Below are positions 1 through 12,900 of a stretch of 64,000 bases of DNA, piece after piece. How positions within the stretch are numbered: the stretch's first letter is position 1; every line of letters starts with the position of its first letter. Source of the DNA: Aquilaria yunnanensis (Eukaryota > Streptophyta > Magnoliopsida > Malvales > Thymelaeaceae); assembly GCA_039654915.1 (NCBI GenBank), contig CM077594.1, positions 16,553,001-16,617,000 on the forward strand, given 5' to 3'. Made by a program: the position numbers and the translations under genes. The notes beneath the pieces were generated by a model. That model was not told the DNA's origin and ran no database searches. It saw only the letters and a list, made by a program, of their open reading frames with translations.

Positions 1-684
1 TTTGTGAGGATGGAGAGAGGGAAGGGGACAGTCTAATCTTTATATATTGGAAACGACTGTTGTAAAGTCTTAATTTAGACCAATTCTCACTTTTGCTTTT
101 CTTCTCCTTCTTCTTCTTCTTCTTTTTTTTTTGTTCTTTTTTTCTACTCATTAGGTGGGAAAATGGAAATGTGTGGGGCACTGTGATGATTGTGGAGCCC
201 ATGTCTCAATTTAATTTTCAACAAATCAGATTTATTATTTATCTTAGTTCTTTGTGCGTCTCCGGAAAAATATTACTATTTGTCCTAAACTTTTAATTGT
301 CATTACAAATTAGTCCTCAACTTCCATTTTACGGCAAATTGATACAAAATTTTTGTAATTCATTGCATATTGGTACTAGTTGTAGGTAAGGCTAAGTCTG
401 CATAGAAACTTAACTTATGGAAAGGAAAAAATTAATAGTTTAAACGGTCTATTAACTACAGAAAGAATTCGCGATGATTGAGTATATAGAAATAAAATTA
501 TCAATTAATTTAAATTAGAATTTAAAAATTAATGCAGGTAATTATATAGGTTAACAAGTTTAAATTGTTCAGCAAACTGCCTTTAAATAAATTTTGATTG
601 TGTTACAATTTCTTGACAAATACTAGACATTTGAGGCTACCAGTTTTCCCTTTATGCAAATCCAGTTTTTATACCAACTAACAA
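1..684. other. AT-rich non-coding sequence
   Basis: I see no credible gene. A pyrimidine-rich tract lies around 95-150. The stretch around 266-400 has the wording of degraded MULE-type terminal sequence (repeated 'tagtcctcaactt'-like phrases), but I found no partner end. Confidence 0.4.
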
Positions 685-1541
685 CCGGTTCATTTTAGTT
701 TAAAGCATTTGTGTTAACACATTATTTACACAAATTCTCTCAACTAAATTACAAAAGCCCCCTAAGTTGCCCATATTTATAGTTATATCATATCTTACTC
801 CTTCGCCTACCCTTTTCACTTGATTCTCGAGTTGTCGTTGCCGTCTTCATGTACCTCGTACTCCACCACTGCTATAATTGCCAAAGGCAACGTGGAAGCC
901 AAACTTGTTTCTAAGGAGGTGAGCTTCAAATCAAATACAATTTTCAGGCGTTGCTTGCTGACAAAACCTCCGTCATTGTCAAATTGATCGACAACAAGGC
1001 AAAGCGAGACAAGGAGGAGTTCCGATTAGAGGTTTCGGCAATCGTACAACAAGAAACTATTCCCAATTGCAACCTCACTCAATTTCCCCATCAAACCTCT
1101 AGCTTCACCAGTGAAGACCAACAATGGGAATGCCTCAATCGCTTTAATCACAAACTCAATCTCACTTGCATCTAGGTACTCGAGTCACTACGCACCATTT
1201 ATGTCTTCCAATGATGGGAACAATGGCGACTTCTTAGACTCCTTCAAATCGAAGTTGCTCTTGGCCAGCTTCGACGCATGAACGATGCTAATCTGAGTAC
1301 GAGGCCTAGAGGACCGGTTGGTGGGTTGGGGAGATTTAGGCAGAATGTGGAAAGATTTGGAGAATAGATAGGAGTTGGAGATTGAAAGAACATCGATTCA
1401 AGGGTAGAGAGAGAAGGACTTGTGGCTCTGACCAATGGTATGACCGTAAATATGGGTAATTTGGTGGGTTTTTGGAATATATTTTAGAATGTTTGTGTAA
1501 ATAACATGTTAACCCAACCCAATTAACTAGAAACGAACTGG
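685..1541. mobile_element. Short inverted-repeat element, MULE-like, possibly carrying a captured gene fragment
   Basis: The left flank (about 685-780) and the reverse complement of the right flank (about 1440-1541) align over roughly 100 bases. Shared blocks include 'gttatttacacaaa' style and 'cccatattta' segments. The 650 bases between are richer in GC and codon-like (about 830-1440) but hold no ORF I recognise. Long degenerate terminal inverted repeats around a GC-rich core is the form of Pack-MULE type elements. The 9 bp flanking each end agree only partly, so the target-site duplication is not convincing. Confidence 0.5.
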
Positions 1542-2151
1542 CAATGACAAATAAAGGTTTGATAATAATAGTGCTTTTTACCCAATTGACTCCTAATTGT
1601 ACTTCATTTCTTAATTATAGAAATATTTGCTAAATGTTACCCCAATTCGTGATTTTTTCATGAGATACTCTAATTAATTTATACTATTTTGACGAAAAAA
1701 TATATATAATTAATATGCTTTAATTAGGATAGTTGCAAAAGTATATCTAACATTTCTTTAATCAGTGAAAAAAAAATTCTTTGTTAATTCTTGTTGATAT
1801 TTCTAACGATCTCAATAAAAGCAAGCAGTTCACTTGGATGGTCACACTATTATGAAGGATTTATTGTCCGTATGTTCTAAGAAATTTAAGCATTTATTTC
1901 TTTTACATATCAGTAAATGTATTAGCAGTGAAATGACACCAACTAAAATTTTGCTTATTAATCAACACTCCAGGAGTGCTTTGTATAGGTTCCCTCACTT
2001 ATCTGCTTGGCAGAAACATCCAGAACCTCGGGATATCTCCTGTGCCGCTAGTTCAAATGGCAAAAGACACAAGTGCGGAACATAAAGGTTGAGCCTTCTA
2101 CTCCACTTACTCAGTTCCTCCCATTAAGTACCGTTCGCACTGGGTTTCGGT
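1542..2151. other. Non-coding sequence left of the CACTA element
   Basis: AT-rich. An 83-codon open frame at 1834-2085 has no recognisable domain, and I do not call it a gene. Confidence 0.4.
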
Positions 2152-4010
2152 CACTACTAATTTTTGTTGCTTTTGCAACTGCACCTTTATCAATGGCTAC
2201 ATCGTTGGTAATTATTTCCAATGTGCATGCGTTGGTAACACAGTAAAAAAAAAAATTTCAGGTTTTTTTTTTTGACCAACGGCTATTAGCAACGGTCACG
2301 ACCGTTGGTAACATTCCAACTTCCCTGCGTTGGTAGAAATTTTTTTTTTTGTTAAGGCTAATTTACCAACGGCTAACCATTGGTAAATGGTTTTTAAATT
2401 CGTCTTCTTCGTTCCAGCTGCTTCAGTCGCGAAATCAGGCGGGGAAGAGGAAAGAGAAGCTCTGGTTTCACGAGTTCAGGCGACGCCGTCAATTGGCGTC
2501 CAACGTCCGGCCGCTTTGCGCCATTTTGGGATCCATTTCGTAGATCAGGTCATTTTCAGCATGGGTATGTGTGTATTTAATAGATATTTGCTAATTTTAG
2601 GTATATATTTACGAAAAAATCGTGGAGGGATTTTGATGCATTATTGTTTTAGTTTTAGCTCTTATTTGAGGTTTCATAGCTTCTCATTGTTACATCCCGT
2701 AGCTTCTGAAGTTGGTAGAGGTACGTTTATAATTTTTTTTCTGTTATCCGAATTTTTTTTTTAGGGAAAAAATTGTATTTTATTATACAGTGTTGTAATT
2801 AAAATTTATGTATTATGATTGTGGTTATACATTTTTCTGGTTATTTTAGTTGGGTTTTTTCCATTTATTTTGTGTTAATTATTTTTTATTTATGGGTAAT
2901 TTTAGTGATTGAAAATGTGAAGATGAAATTTATTTATGGTATTTAATTATGTTGAAGATAGGTATTTTCAATTTCCATATAGATTGTTTATTTCATTTAT
3001 TTTTTTCTATATTCTTTAGATCGTAATTAGTTGACTTAAGGTTTAGTTTGAGTGATTTAGTGTTGGGTAATAGTAACAATAATAAAAGAATAATAATAAT
3101 TATTATTATTATAAGATGTACCCAATAATATAAACATAATAACAGTAATAATAATAATTAAGAAGAGTACATAGTTGTAGAAGTAAGTTAGAAAATAATA
3201 ATAATTAATGAAACTAAGTAATAATAATTACCTTAATCATAAGAACAATAAGAATGAGGAAAATAATAATGTAATAATACGCTTAATAATAAGAATAATA
3301 TGAAAAATATAACAATAATAATAATAATAATAATGATTAGTATAATAATAATACAAAACAAAATTATTTGTACCAAATTTTTATAATAATAGTAATAGTT
3401 CTAATAATAGTCATAATAATATTACGTCCAAATAATAATAATAATAATAATACTAATAATTATAATAATATTATTATTATTAACATTTTTTTTTGTAATA
3501 ATACGCGTGTAGATTGACGTTTTTTATTTATTTTCAGAAATTTCTTATATTACTAGGATATTAAGTTTTTCCCCCCCCTTTTTTCAGTTCCTCCTTGCAT
3601 CTGTGAGCTTGAAGACGTACCCATTATTTTTCCTCTTCGTTCAAAGTCGTTCGAGGTAAGTTTTTTTTTTTCCTTCCAAAATGAAAACGGGATTTTTGAA
3701 GGGAAATTGTTTTTAATTATTAATATTGATAATAAAACTTATGTGTTGTCACTATGGTTTGAACATAGTTGTTGGTATTTGAATATGCAATTTATGTTAA
3801 TTATTTGTTTTCTGTGGATATTTTTTGTGATGGATTAGAGTGAATATGCAATATCTTTGTGCGTTGTTTTTAATTATGTTAAAGGTAGATAGTTTTAGTT
3901 TATGATATAGATTATTTTATGGAATGATTATTTGTATAATTTGATGGTAATAGGTTTAGTTATGGTTTAGTTGGAGTGATTTAGTGTAAATGGTTATATT
4001 ATGTCATGGT

Positions 4011-4085
<75 letters not shown>
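4011..4085. repeat. (AAT)n microsatellite
   Basis: About 25 uninterrupted TAA/AAT triplets within the CACTA element. The surrounding 3060-3490 and 4240-4560 contain many shorter AAT runs. Confidence 0.95.
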
Positions 4086-4086
<1 letters not shown>

Positions 4087-4559
4087 GATGTACCAATAAT
4101 ATCAAAATAATAAGAGTAATAATAATAATTAATTAATATGTGTACGAGAGGAGTAGTATGAACTTATAAAATAATAGTAATGAACCTAAGTAATATTAAT
4201 TAATTAAGTATGATATGTTCAATGTTATAACGTTAATACTAAGAACAATAAGAATGTTAATAATAATAATGTAATAATACGTTTAATAATAACAATAATA
4301 TGAAGAATAATAATAATAGTAATAAAAATAATTTTATTGATGATGATTATAATCAAAATCATACTAAAACTAATTTTACTTATATGCATGGGACATCATA
4401 ATAATTTTACTTATAAGCACAGCATAGTCATAACAATAATATTAGTAATAATAAGTATAATTATAATTATAATAAAAATAAGTATAATAATTATTATAAT
4501 AACAATATCATTATTAATAAGACTTAAAAAATTACAAATACTAATTATACAGAATAATT

Positions 4560-4922
4560 AAAATAATTATTTAAGCGTGTTTTTGGATTAGGATCTGAGC
4601 AGTGTGTCATACCAAGACGCCGACAGCCAGGTGCCATCCCACCTATCGACATCACACAAACACCGCAATTCAACAAGCAAGTACAAAAGATGATGGCGGA
4701 GGAGAATGCGTAAAGGGATGCCGAGTACGAGAGGAAGCTCGAGAGAATTAAGAGGAGACAGAAAGCAGAGATGGAGGCGAATAGAGCCACATTGGAGGCG
4801 AACCGGGCTCAGTTGGAGATTATTTGTCATTCGCTAAACCTTCCGTGCCCGCCGGCTCAACCAGTTCCACAGTATCCTGATGACTCGGACTCGGAGGATG
4901 AGGAGATAGTCGGGACTCCGTG
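4560..4922 (+). pseudogene. Remnant of a CACTA-associated transposase protein (Transposase_24-like C-terminus)
   Basis: The plus frame from about 4570 reads as a C-terminal coiled-coil tail: GLGSEQCV, then a Met/Glu/Arg-rich helix (EYERKLERIKRRQKAEMEAN), then a Pro-rich and acidic tail ending at a stop near 4920. A stop also interrupts it near 4710. Plant CACTA elements commonly encode a protein of the Transposase_24 type ending in such a charged coiled coil; this assignment is by general resemblance. No catalytic transposase domain accompanies it. Confidence 0.5.
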
Positions 4923-5239
4923 ATGGTCGTCATCAACAGGTAAATCATTTCCAAATTTCTTGTGTTATCAGACTTACATAATAATTGTTATAAATAATTA
5001 AGACTCAGTTGAAATTACTGAGATGTGTAATCCGTTGAATGTTGTATGGTTTGTTCCAGACATATATGTTGATGTTTTAATTATGGTGTATTTGAGAATA
5101 TTTTCTGAAAATTACGTGTGCATATCTGTGTAATCTTTATTGCTGAGCAAGGCGAGGGGAACTTTACTATTGGTATGTTCGTTTCGAACTTGTTTCAAAC
5201 TGGAAAAAATATGAAACAACCGAATCCTGGAACGCTAAA

Positions 5240-5815
5240 TGTACATTACCAACGCGCAACCAGGGTTTACCAACTCGCGCGCGTTGGTAATTACCGACTG
5301 TCATCCGCGTTAGTGCTTACAGACACTGTTACTAACGTGTATGGCAGTTGGTAATTACCAACGGCTTGCTACCAACTCGCACGCGTTGGTAATTACCAAC
5401 GCGCACGGCAGCTGGTAATTACCAACCCCAATACCAACTGCCATAAGTTGGTAATTACCAACACGGCCTCCTACCAACTGTCATAGCAGTTGGTAATTAC
5501 CAACGCGTATGGCAGTTGGTAATTCCCAAATGCCTTACCAACTGTTATACGAGTTGGTAATTACCAACTGTCATGCGCGTTGGTAATTACCAACTACCTT
5601 GGCAGTTGGTAACTACAACTACGCGTTGGAACCCAAGCCTGGTTCCTGACCGTTGGTAATTACCAATGTGAATTTTACCAACGTGTACGCGTTGGAATTT
5701 ACCCACGTGTTATTACTTGCGCGTTGGTAAAACAATTTCCAACGAATCGAATACCAACGGCTCCGCGTTGGTAAATTGAATTTACCAACGCGCAGCAATT
5801 GGTAAACTGTATATT
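5240..5815. repeat. CACTA subterminal repeat cluster of palindromic GTTGGTAATTACCAAC words
   Basis: Roughly twenty copies of GTTGGTAATTACCAAC or half-sites (ACCAACGCG, GTTGGTAA) lie within 580 bp of the right terminus. The full word is its own reverse complement. In characterised CACTA elements such subterminal repeats are binding sites for the element's DNA-binding protein. A weaker set occurs at 2190-2400. Confidence 0.85.
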
Positions 5816-5825
5816 TTTAGTAGTG

Positions 5826-7865
5826 GGTGCCTTTCGGGGTCCCGTAGAGGCATGCATTTCTCTTGTTCACTACACATAAATATATGCTAATTATTATATC
5901 TAGTAGTAACTGTTTCTAATTACCCAAAAAAAAATTCTCATGATATTTGCAAAAGTTAGAGTGTTAATGTATTAAATTGAAGACCAATTGATGAGTGGGA
6001 GAAAGAACAAGGCCAGTCATTTACCTTACTAGTTGAAACTGAGTTACTTTTATATTTACATTTTTTTTAATATCAATATCATTTGAAAGTTAATACAATT
6101 ATACTAGTACTATATAAATAAAAAACCTAAGTGCGCCACCACACCCTTAGACTTACCCTAGCCAAACGAGTTGGTCTCCCAACTCAAACTCTATATAGAT
6201 AAACCATCAAACTTTCAAACTTAAAGCGAGTTACTCCATTCATAACAGAAAATCCCATACAAAAAAACAAATTGTTAGACTTCTTGCTAACCTCAGAAAG
6301 CTTGAGGGCTGTGGGATAATATTTTCTTATAATGTCATTAAATTTTTGTTAATTTTTTAGGTAAAGTAAGTAAAAGAATTCATAAATATTTAAATATATT
6401 ATAAAAATTGATGTTTGTGTCTTATTGCACTTATATAGTATTGCTTTCAAATGTATTGATTCCAGATATAAATACTATAACAATAAAAATAAGTTATTTT
6501 GAAATAATACTAATTTCATGTAAAATAAACTGGTATTATTCTTTAGGACCATATTAAGCCAAAGTGAACTAAAAGAGAGGAGATTACAGCCTCTCAACAA
6601 GGGTACAATTAATTTACAACCATATACAACTACAAGGGTGCAATAATCCTTTAGAAGGCATGCGTGTAAGCTAAAAAAAAATATTAAAAATTTAAGCAGA
6701 GGACAATAAAGGAAAGGGCCGGGAGTGGCGGGGATATGCACGAAATAGCGGGAATAATGGCGGGAGGACAGAGACAGATGGAGGGATAGAACAGTGGGTG
6801 GGCCTGGGAAAACATAAAGGTAAGTTAGGTGCACTTGCAGCTGCATGTGCCAGCCCTCTTCACTTTGTCCACCGCTCACCTCTAGCTCATAGAAAGGGAC
6901 ACATCTATTACTTACTAGTTCAAATTATCGACAGTTGCCTCAATTTTGTGTCAAGTAATAAGGAATTCGTTGTGAAGCTTGGTTTTTTTTTTTTTTGTAT
7001 ACAAAATATTATTACAAATACATAAGAGTTGAAAAGATGCTATAGTATAGGTATTGACCATACATGTTTTTTTAGGATCTCAAAAAGTATTCAAATCAAT
7101 ATTTAATGATACTATAAAAATAAGTTGAGAAAGGCAAGAGTTCAACCCTTAATTTTGTTGCATGTCAGGTGTCTCTTTTGCCATCTGTTGGAGAAGGTGA
7201 GAAGACATCGCTTGTGTTTTTAGATAGAACAGACTTTATTAATTGAAATAATGCAACTATTTTTCTAAGATTTAAAAGAATTGTCTCTTAAAATTTGAAA
7301 TAATACAACTATCTTCTAACTAACTGATAAAAAAAATCTTCTTGTATTGAAACAAAATATCTAATAAATTTCTATTCTTGATTACCAAAAGAAAACGTCT
7401 AACAAATTTTATGCGAAATGTCAAAATCTCCATCCCTACCGATACAAAATAATAAATAACTAAAAGAAGGAGAGACTCAGACGAGTAAATTGTCGGCATA
7501 TGTTTCTGAATTTGGATGAAAGTATATCTGGGGACATGATTGGCGCCAGACCTCGAGGAAAAGAAGGACCGACTAAAATTGAAAAGGAAAAGGTGAAAAG
7601 TAAAAGAAAGTGATATAAAGAAGCTTCTCCGCGTTTCCTATGCTCAATTGGCTTTGTCTTTACGCTTGGCTTCCATTCCCATCGTACACAACAAACGTTA
7701 CTCTATTGATAGGCTTTGTTACATGTGGAGGTCGATAAGGCAGGAGGAGGAGGCCCTTTTCGGTCAAAATATAAAGCTGAAGGCGTTGATTGAGAGCAAA
7801 AGTCCAAAGTTGTTCTCCTAGTGTCCTAAAGCAGCTACTAAGTTCTGATCGGCACCGGGCTACTT
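5826..7865. other. AT-rich non-coding sequence
   Basis: I see nothing supportable as a gene. Short open frames at 6475-6879 and 6798-7025 overlap on opposite strands and lack any recognisable domain. A phrase near 6150-6250 resembles MULE terminal sequence, without a visible partner. Confidence 0.4.
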
Positions 7866-9190
7866 GTTTTTTTGTTTTTTTATAATCAAAATCAAGATAA
7901 CAAGAACAAATTAAGTAGGTTATTGAGATAGAAAAGATGTGATTAAATGATGTGCTGGAGTAATGTGTTGGTGAGATATGACCATCAAAATACAATGATC
8001 CAGAGATTTCATATATGCCAAAGTGGATTGAGCTAGGCTTACTAAGAGAGGCCGGACCACCATCATGCCTCAAAGAACTACAAGAGCATAAGCACAATCT
8101 GTGAAAATCATGATGTTACAGAGACCTAATTGATGAGCTGCCGAAACCACCCCTTGTATGACAGATAACTCTGCTTGAAGTGCTGGTCCACAATCTCACC
8201 AAAGTCGAGTGTCTTGAAACCTGAGAAGGATGTTAGTACCCATCAATAGCCAAGCTGCAGATCCTAAATTGGAATCCCTATGTCAGACACGATCTACTAG
8301 AAAGATCTAGGGAGCCCAAACTAGGGTGCTATGTTTATTGGCACTGGCATAAAAGGTTGGGAGGATCAACAAAACCAGCAGCAGAAAGGCATTTAAATTC
8401 TTGAGTAGTATGGAGAAGCTGGATTAGTGCCTTTCTTCTACAACAAACAGAAGGCACATTAAAGGTAGAGTTTTTAAAGACGAACTCATTCCTACCTAAC
8501 CAGATAGTCCACGTAGTAGATACTAGAAAATAAAGCCAGTCAAGTTGTCATTTCCTTTGAGAATGAAGTAAGTGGAGAAGCCAAGCTTGGAATGTAGGGA
8601 AATTGTCGAACATGGGATTGGTGCAAAAATTTCCCAAAATGCCACTAGATCCAGGGCAACCACAGAGGAGGTGGAGCAAGGTTTCTTTTTTAAACTAACA
8701 TCAAGAGCAAATAGGATTGATGTGACCTCCATGAGTGGCTAATGTTGTTGCCCTGGGAAGTGTATTGAGAAGGCATTTCCATAAAATTTTTTTTTTTAAT
8801 TTATGGGGGATATTAAGGCCCAAAATACATTTCAAAACTAAAGAAAAGCCTAGATTTCGAGAAAGTTCATGACTACTTGAATCAATAATATGAGTAGTAC
8901 TTGGTTGAGATAATAGATGAAAAGCATAGCCTTTCTTGGACGAGTATTAAAATAGCGAATCACCATTCCACTGTAGAATATCTACTATTGCTAAAGGATT
9001 CAGAGACCTTAGCAGTGTAATCAATCTAGAAAATCTGATTAGGAAATATGGAACTTATAGAACACTATTCCAATTTTGGGTGTCACCAGCTTCTATGTCT
9101 AAAACTTTCAGAGATTTATGGGTAGCCAAAGACAGGCATAAAACTCTTAACATTTCGCTGGACAAATTTGGGATCAAAGAATCATCCAAA
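7866..9190 (-). mobile_element. LINE (L1-type) 3' part: zinc-binding and RNase H regions
   Basis: Read on the minus strand, this is the C-terminal half of a plant LINE ORF2. About 8760-8500 holds a zf-RVT-like region (an LLCGCPGSSG-like phrase, then a TIWLGRNEFVFKN-like phrase). About 8280-8090 holds an RNase H-type (RVT_3) stretch including GPALQAELSVIQGVV and MIFTDC. Several stops and frame changes break it. A run of T at 7866-7880 would be the poly(A) end. The reading continues on the far side of the Copia insertion at 14995, so this is one LINE split by that insertion. Confidence 0.75.
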
Positions 9191-9838
9191 TGTTAGATAT
9201 TATTTCAATAAAATAATTTTTTGAAAAAAAAAATAAATAAATACATAAAATATTAATTGTTTTATAGCCGTTTGGGACTTTAAAAACTTAAACACTTGTT
9301 TTTCTCCTAGTTAACTTAGGGAGCTAGACATTTAGGCTAATTAGTTTTCCTACCCGTTAGGCTACATTATATTTGCATTAAGTCATTAACGGCTAAATTA
9401 TAATTACTTATTTCCAACGTTTCTCTTTCATAGTCTATATATATATATATAGCTCCTGTTCATTTGAATATATATACATATATTTTTTGCCTCTCCCTTT
9501 CTCCTATTATTCAAATTTTTCACAAAGATATTTTTTCTTTATCTCTAAAATAATATTGGGTAAAGAAATGTGTAAGTGAAGCTTTGTTCTATCATAGTAC
9601 AAGTGTAAGTAGAACTGCAACAACAAAGTTGGGCTGTTGTATCCTGAAGGCGGCATGACTCGAGGCCATTGCATTTGTGTGGCACGAAACGTCCAAAAGA
9701 AAGTGGACAGCTCCACGCCTCAGCTCAAAATCATTTGTATCAGCGGTGATATTATTATTTTTTTATTTTAGATTATTATCTGTAATTTTATTTTTCTTTT
9801 GTATCAATTTTTTTTTTTTTTACCACAAGGAATAACAA
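9191..9838 (+). repeat. 5' LTR of the Copia element
   Basis: Direct repeat of 14353-14994. It contains the TATATATATATATAG run followed by GCTCCTGTTCAT, a likely promoter region shared with the other LTR. Confidence 0.93.
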
Positions 9839-9917
9839 TTTTTGGACGTTTCATTTTTAAGGAAAAAAATGAATCAGTCTCGTGTGAAAGACCGATCAAG
9901 CTTTCAAATGAACTCAA

Positions 9918-12900
9918 TTCAATGGAGAACATTTTAAGAGATGGATGGAAAAAGTTTTATACTACTTGAAAATGTTTGATTTTGGCTATATGGTTTCTGA
10001 GAAAAAAGCCCACAAAATATATACCGATGATATGAGTGATTATGAGAAAAAAATTCATTTTGAAAGGATTTCAAAATACGAGAGAGATAAATTTGATTGC
10101 CGTTATGCCCTGTTGAATTGTCTTTTTGACGATTTCTATGACTATTATGAAAATTCTTATAATAGTACCAGGAAGATTTGGAAAGCCTTGCAGAAAAAAT
10201 ATGATACTGAGGAGGTTGGTGCGAAACTATATGCTAGAAGTCGATGGCTCCGCTATCAAGTGGTGGGCAGCCTGTCTGTAGTGAAACAAATCAAAGATTT
10301 TAGCCTCATTACTCACGAACTGAGATCCGAAGGAGTGAAGATTAGAGATGATATTCTAGTGATTACAGTCATCGACAAACTACCGCCCTCTTGGAAGGAG
10401 TTCCAAAAAGCCATGCGTCACAAACAAAAGGAGATGTCAATTGAAAGCCTTATAACTCGTGTTCAGGTATAAGATGAGGCTAAAAACCAAGATCCCATAG
10501 GAGCCAATTTCAATAATGGTAATGTTAGAGCCAAGGTAAATCTTACTACCTCCAATGACAAGGTACCAAGAGGTCATAATTTGAAGTATAATACTCACTT
10601 GAAACCCAAGAAGAATTTTGTGAAAAAAACCTTTCAGGAAGCAATTTTTTGGCACACAAAATCTAAGGAACAGGATCCAAGTAGTACCAATGAGACAAGA
10701 TCCAAATCGTGGATGCTTTGCTTGCGGCAAACCAGGTCACCTCGCTAAAGTATGCAAATTTCACAAAACTGCAACTATGCCACAAATCAACATGGTTGAT
10801 GATGACGAGCCGTTTGTGGCCATGTTGACTGAGATCAATATGATTGGTGACAAAGAAGGGTGGTGGATTGATTCTGGTGCATCTAGGCATGTTTGCAAAG
10901 ATCGATCTTGGTTCAAAACTTATAGTAAGTTTGAAGTGGAAAAGGAAATCAGACTTGGAGATAATCATATCATTAAGGCTCTGGGACAAAGTGATGTTCA
11001 ATTGAACTTCACTTCTGGTAAGACTTTTATTCTCAAGTAAATCTTGTTTACTCCAACCTTGAGAAAAAACTTGGTTTTCGGTTTTCTACTTAGTAAGGTT
11101 GGTTTTAGACAATTGTATGAATCTGATTCCTATGTACTCTCTAAGAATGGTATTTTTGTGGGTAAAGGGTATGCTTGTGATCGAATGTTTAAGCTCAATA
11201 TTGAAATGAATAAAGCATCTACTAGTTCTGTTTACATGCTTTCTTCTGCTAATTTTTGGCATGCACGTTTGTGTCACATAAATGAAAAATATGTGAAAAA
11301 CATGAGCTTTCTTGGTTTAATACCCAAAGTCACTTCTAATTTTGAAAAATGTGAATCATGTAGTCTAACAAAAATTACAAGAAAGTCTTTTCAAAGTGTA
11401 GAGAGGAAAACTGAATTACTAGAATTAATTCACACTGATATATGTCAATTTGAAGGAATTTTGACTCGTGGAGGCAATAAATATTTCATCACTTTTATTG
11501 ATGATTTTTCAAAATACACATGTTTATTTGATTAAACAAAAAAGTGATGCTCTTGAAAATTTTCAAGTTTTTATACGTGAAATTGAAAATCAATTTGGGA
11601 GGAAAGTTAAAAGATTTCAAAGTGATAAAGGTATGGAATATGGTTCCAATAACATTGAAATTTTTATTCAAAATTTGGGCATCATTCATGAAACAACTCC
11701 TCCGTATTCTCTTGCTTCTAATGGTGTTGCCGAGCGCAAAAATAGAACTCTGATTGGTTTAACTAATGACGTGGTTGTTAGTTCTAGTGCTCCTTCTAAT
11801 TTGTAGGGAGAAGCTGTTTTGATAGCTTGTTATGTTTTGAATCGTGTCTCAAGTAAGAAAATCAATATTACTCCTTTTGAATTGTGGAAAGGTTACAAAC
11901 CAAATTTGGATTATTTTAGAGTTTGGGGTTGCCTGGCCTATGTGCGGTTAAATGATCCAAAAAGACCAAAATTAGGAGCTAAAGCAACAACTTGTGCTTT
12001 TCTTGGCTATGCACAAAAAATCAAGGCTTATCATTTTTTGGATCTTGAAAACAATGTTATTATTGAGTCGGTTGATGCCATTTTTCATGAAGATAAATTT
12101 CCTTTCAAGAAAGAAAAAAAAACATGATAGTGAAAAAAGAAACAATTTAGAACCAGTTTTGAGTACTTCTACTACCGATTTGGAAAAATCAAGAAAATTT
12201 TGAATTCGAGTTACGAAAAAGTAAACGAACTAGAGTTGAGAAGGATTTTGGTCCTAACTTTTTTGTTTATGATGTCAATGACAAATCAATTTCTTTCAAA
12301 GAGGCTTTAGAATCACAAGAATCTATTTTTTGGAAAGAACCTATTAATGATGAAATGGATTCTCTAATTTCAAACAATACCTGGAAATTAGTTGATTTAC
12401 CTTCTGGTTCTAAAACAATTGGTTGTAAATGGGTTCTTCGGAAAAAATTTAAATCAGATGGTTCTATAGATAAATATGAAGCAAGACTTGTTGCTAAAGG
12501 TTTTAAACAAAAAGAAGAAATTGATTTCTTTCATACTTATTCTCCTGTTTCCAAAATAACTTCCATTAGACTTCTGATTGCTGTTGCATCTCTTTATAAA
12601 CTTTTTATTCATCAAATGGATGTCAAAACTGCTTTTCTAAATGGAGATTTAGAAGAAGAAATCTATATGGATCAACTTGAAGGTTTTGTTGTGACTAACC
12701 AAGAGCACAAAGTTTGTAAACTTACAAAGTCCCTTTATGGTTTAAAACAAGCTCTTAGGCAATGACATGAAAATTTTGATTCTTGCATGATAGATAATGG
12801 CTTCAAGTCTAGTGAATGTGATAAATGTATTTACTTTAAGTCCTTTGATAATTGTCATGCCATCGTGTGTTTGTATGTTGATGATTTACTCATCTTCAGC

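Larger units (their letters stand above)
2152..5825. mobile_element. CACTA (En/Spm, CMC) DNA transposon, 3674 bp
   Basis: The left end reads CACTACTAATTTTTG. The right end, on the opposite strand, reads CACTACTAAAAATAT, so the termini are inverted and begin with the diagnostic CACTA. The 3 bp before the left end (2149-2151) and after the right end (5826-5828) are both GGT, the expected 3-bp target-site duplication. Both ends carry repeated ACCAACG/GTTGGTAA-type words (about 2190-2400 and 5240-5815), the subterminal repeats typical of the family. The interior is dominated by AAT microsatellites plus a short remnant of a transposon protein at 4560-4920. No full transposase is present, so the copy is non-autonomous. 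Confidence 0.93.

Noticed and set aside
4337..4561. Ile-rich 74-codon frame
   Set aside because: It is a translation of AAT microsatellite sequence.
6475..7025. Overlapping frames of 134 and 75 codons
   Set aside because: They lie on opposite strands in AT-rich DNA without any recognisable domain.
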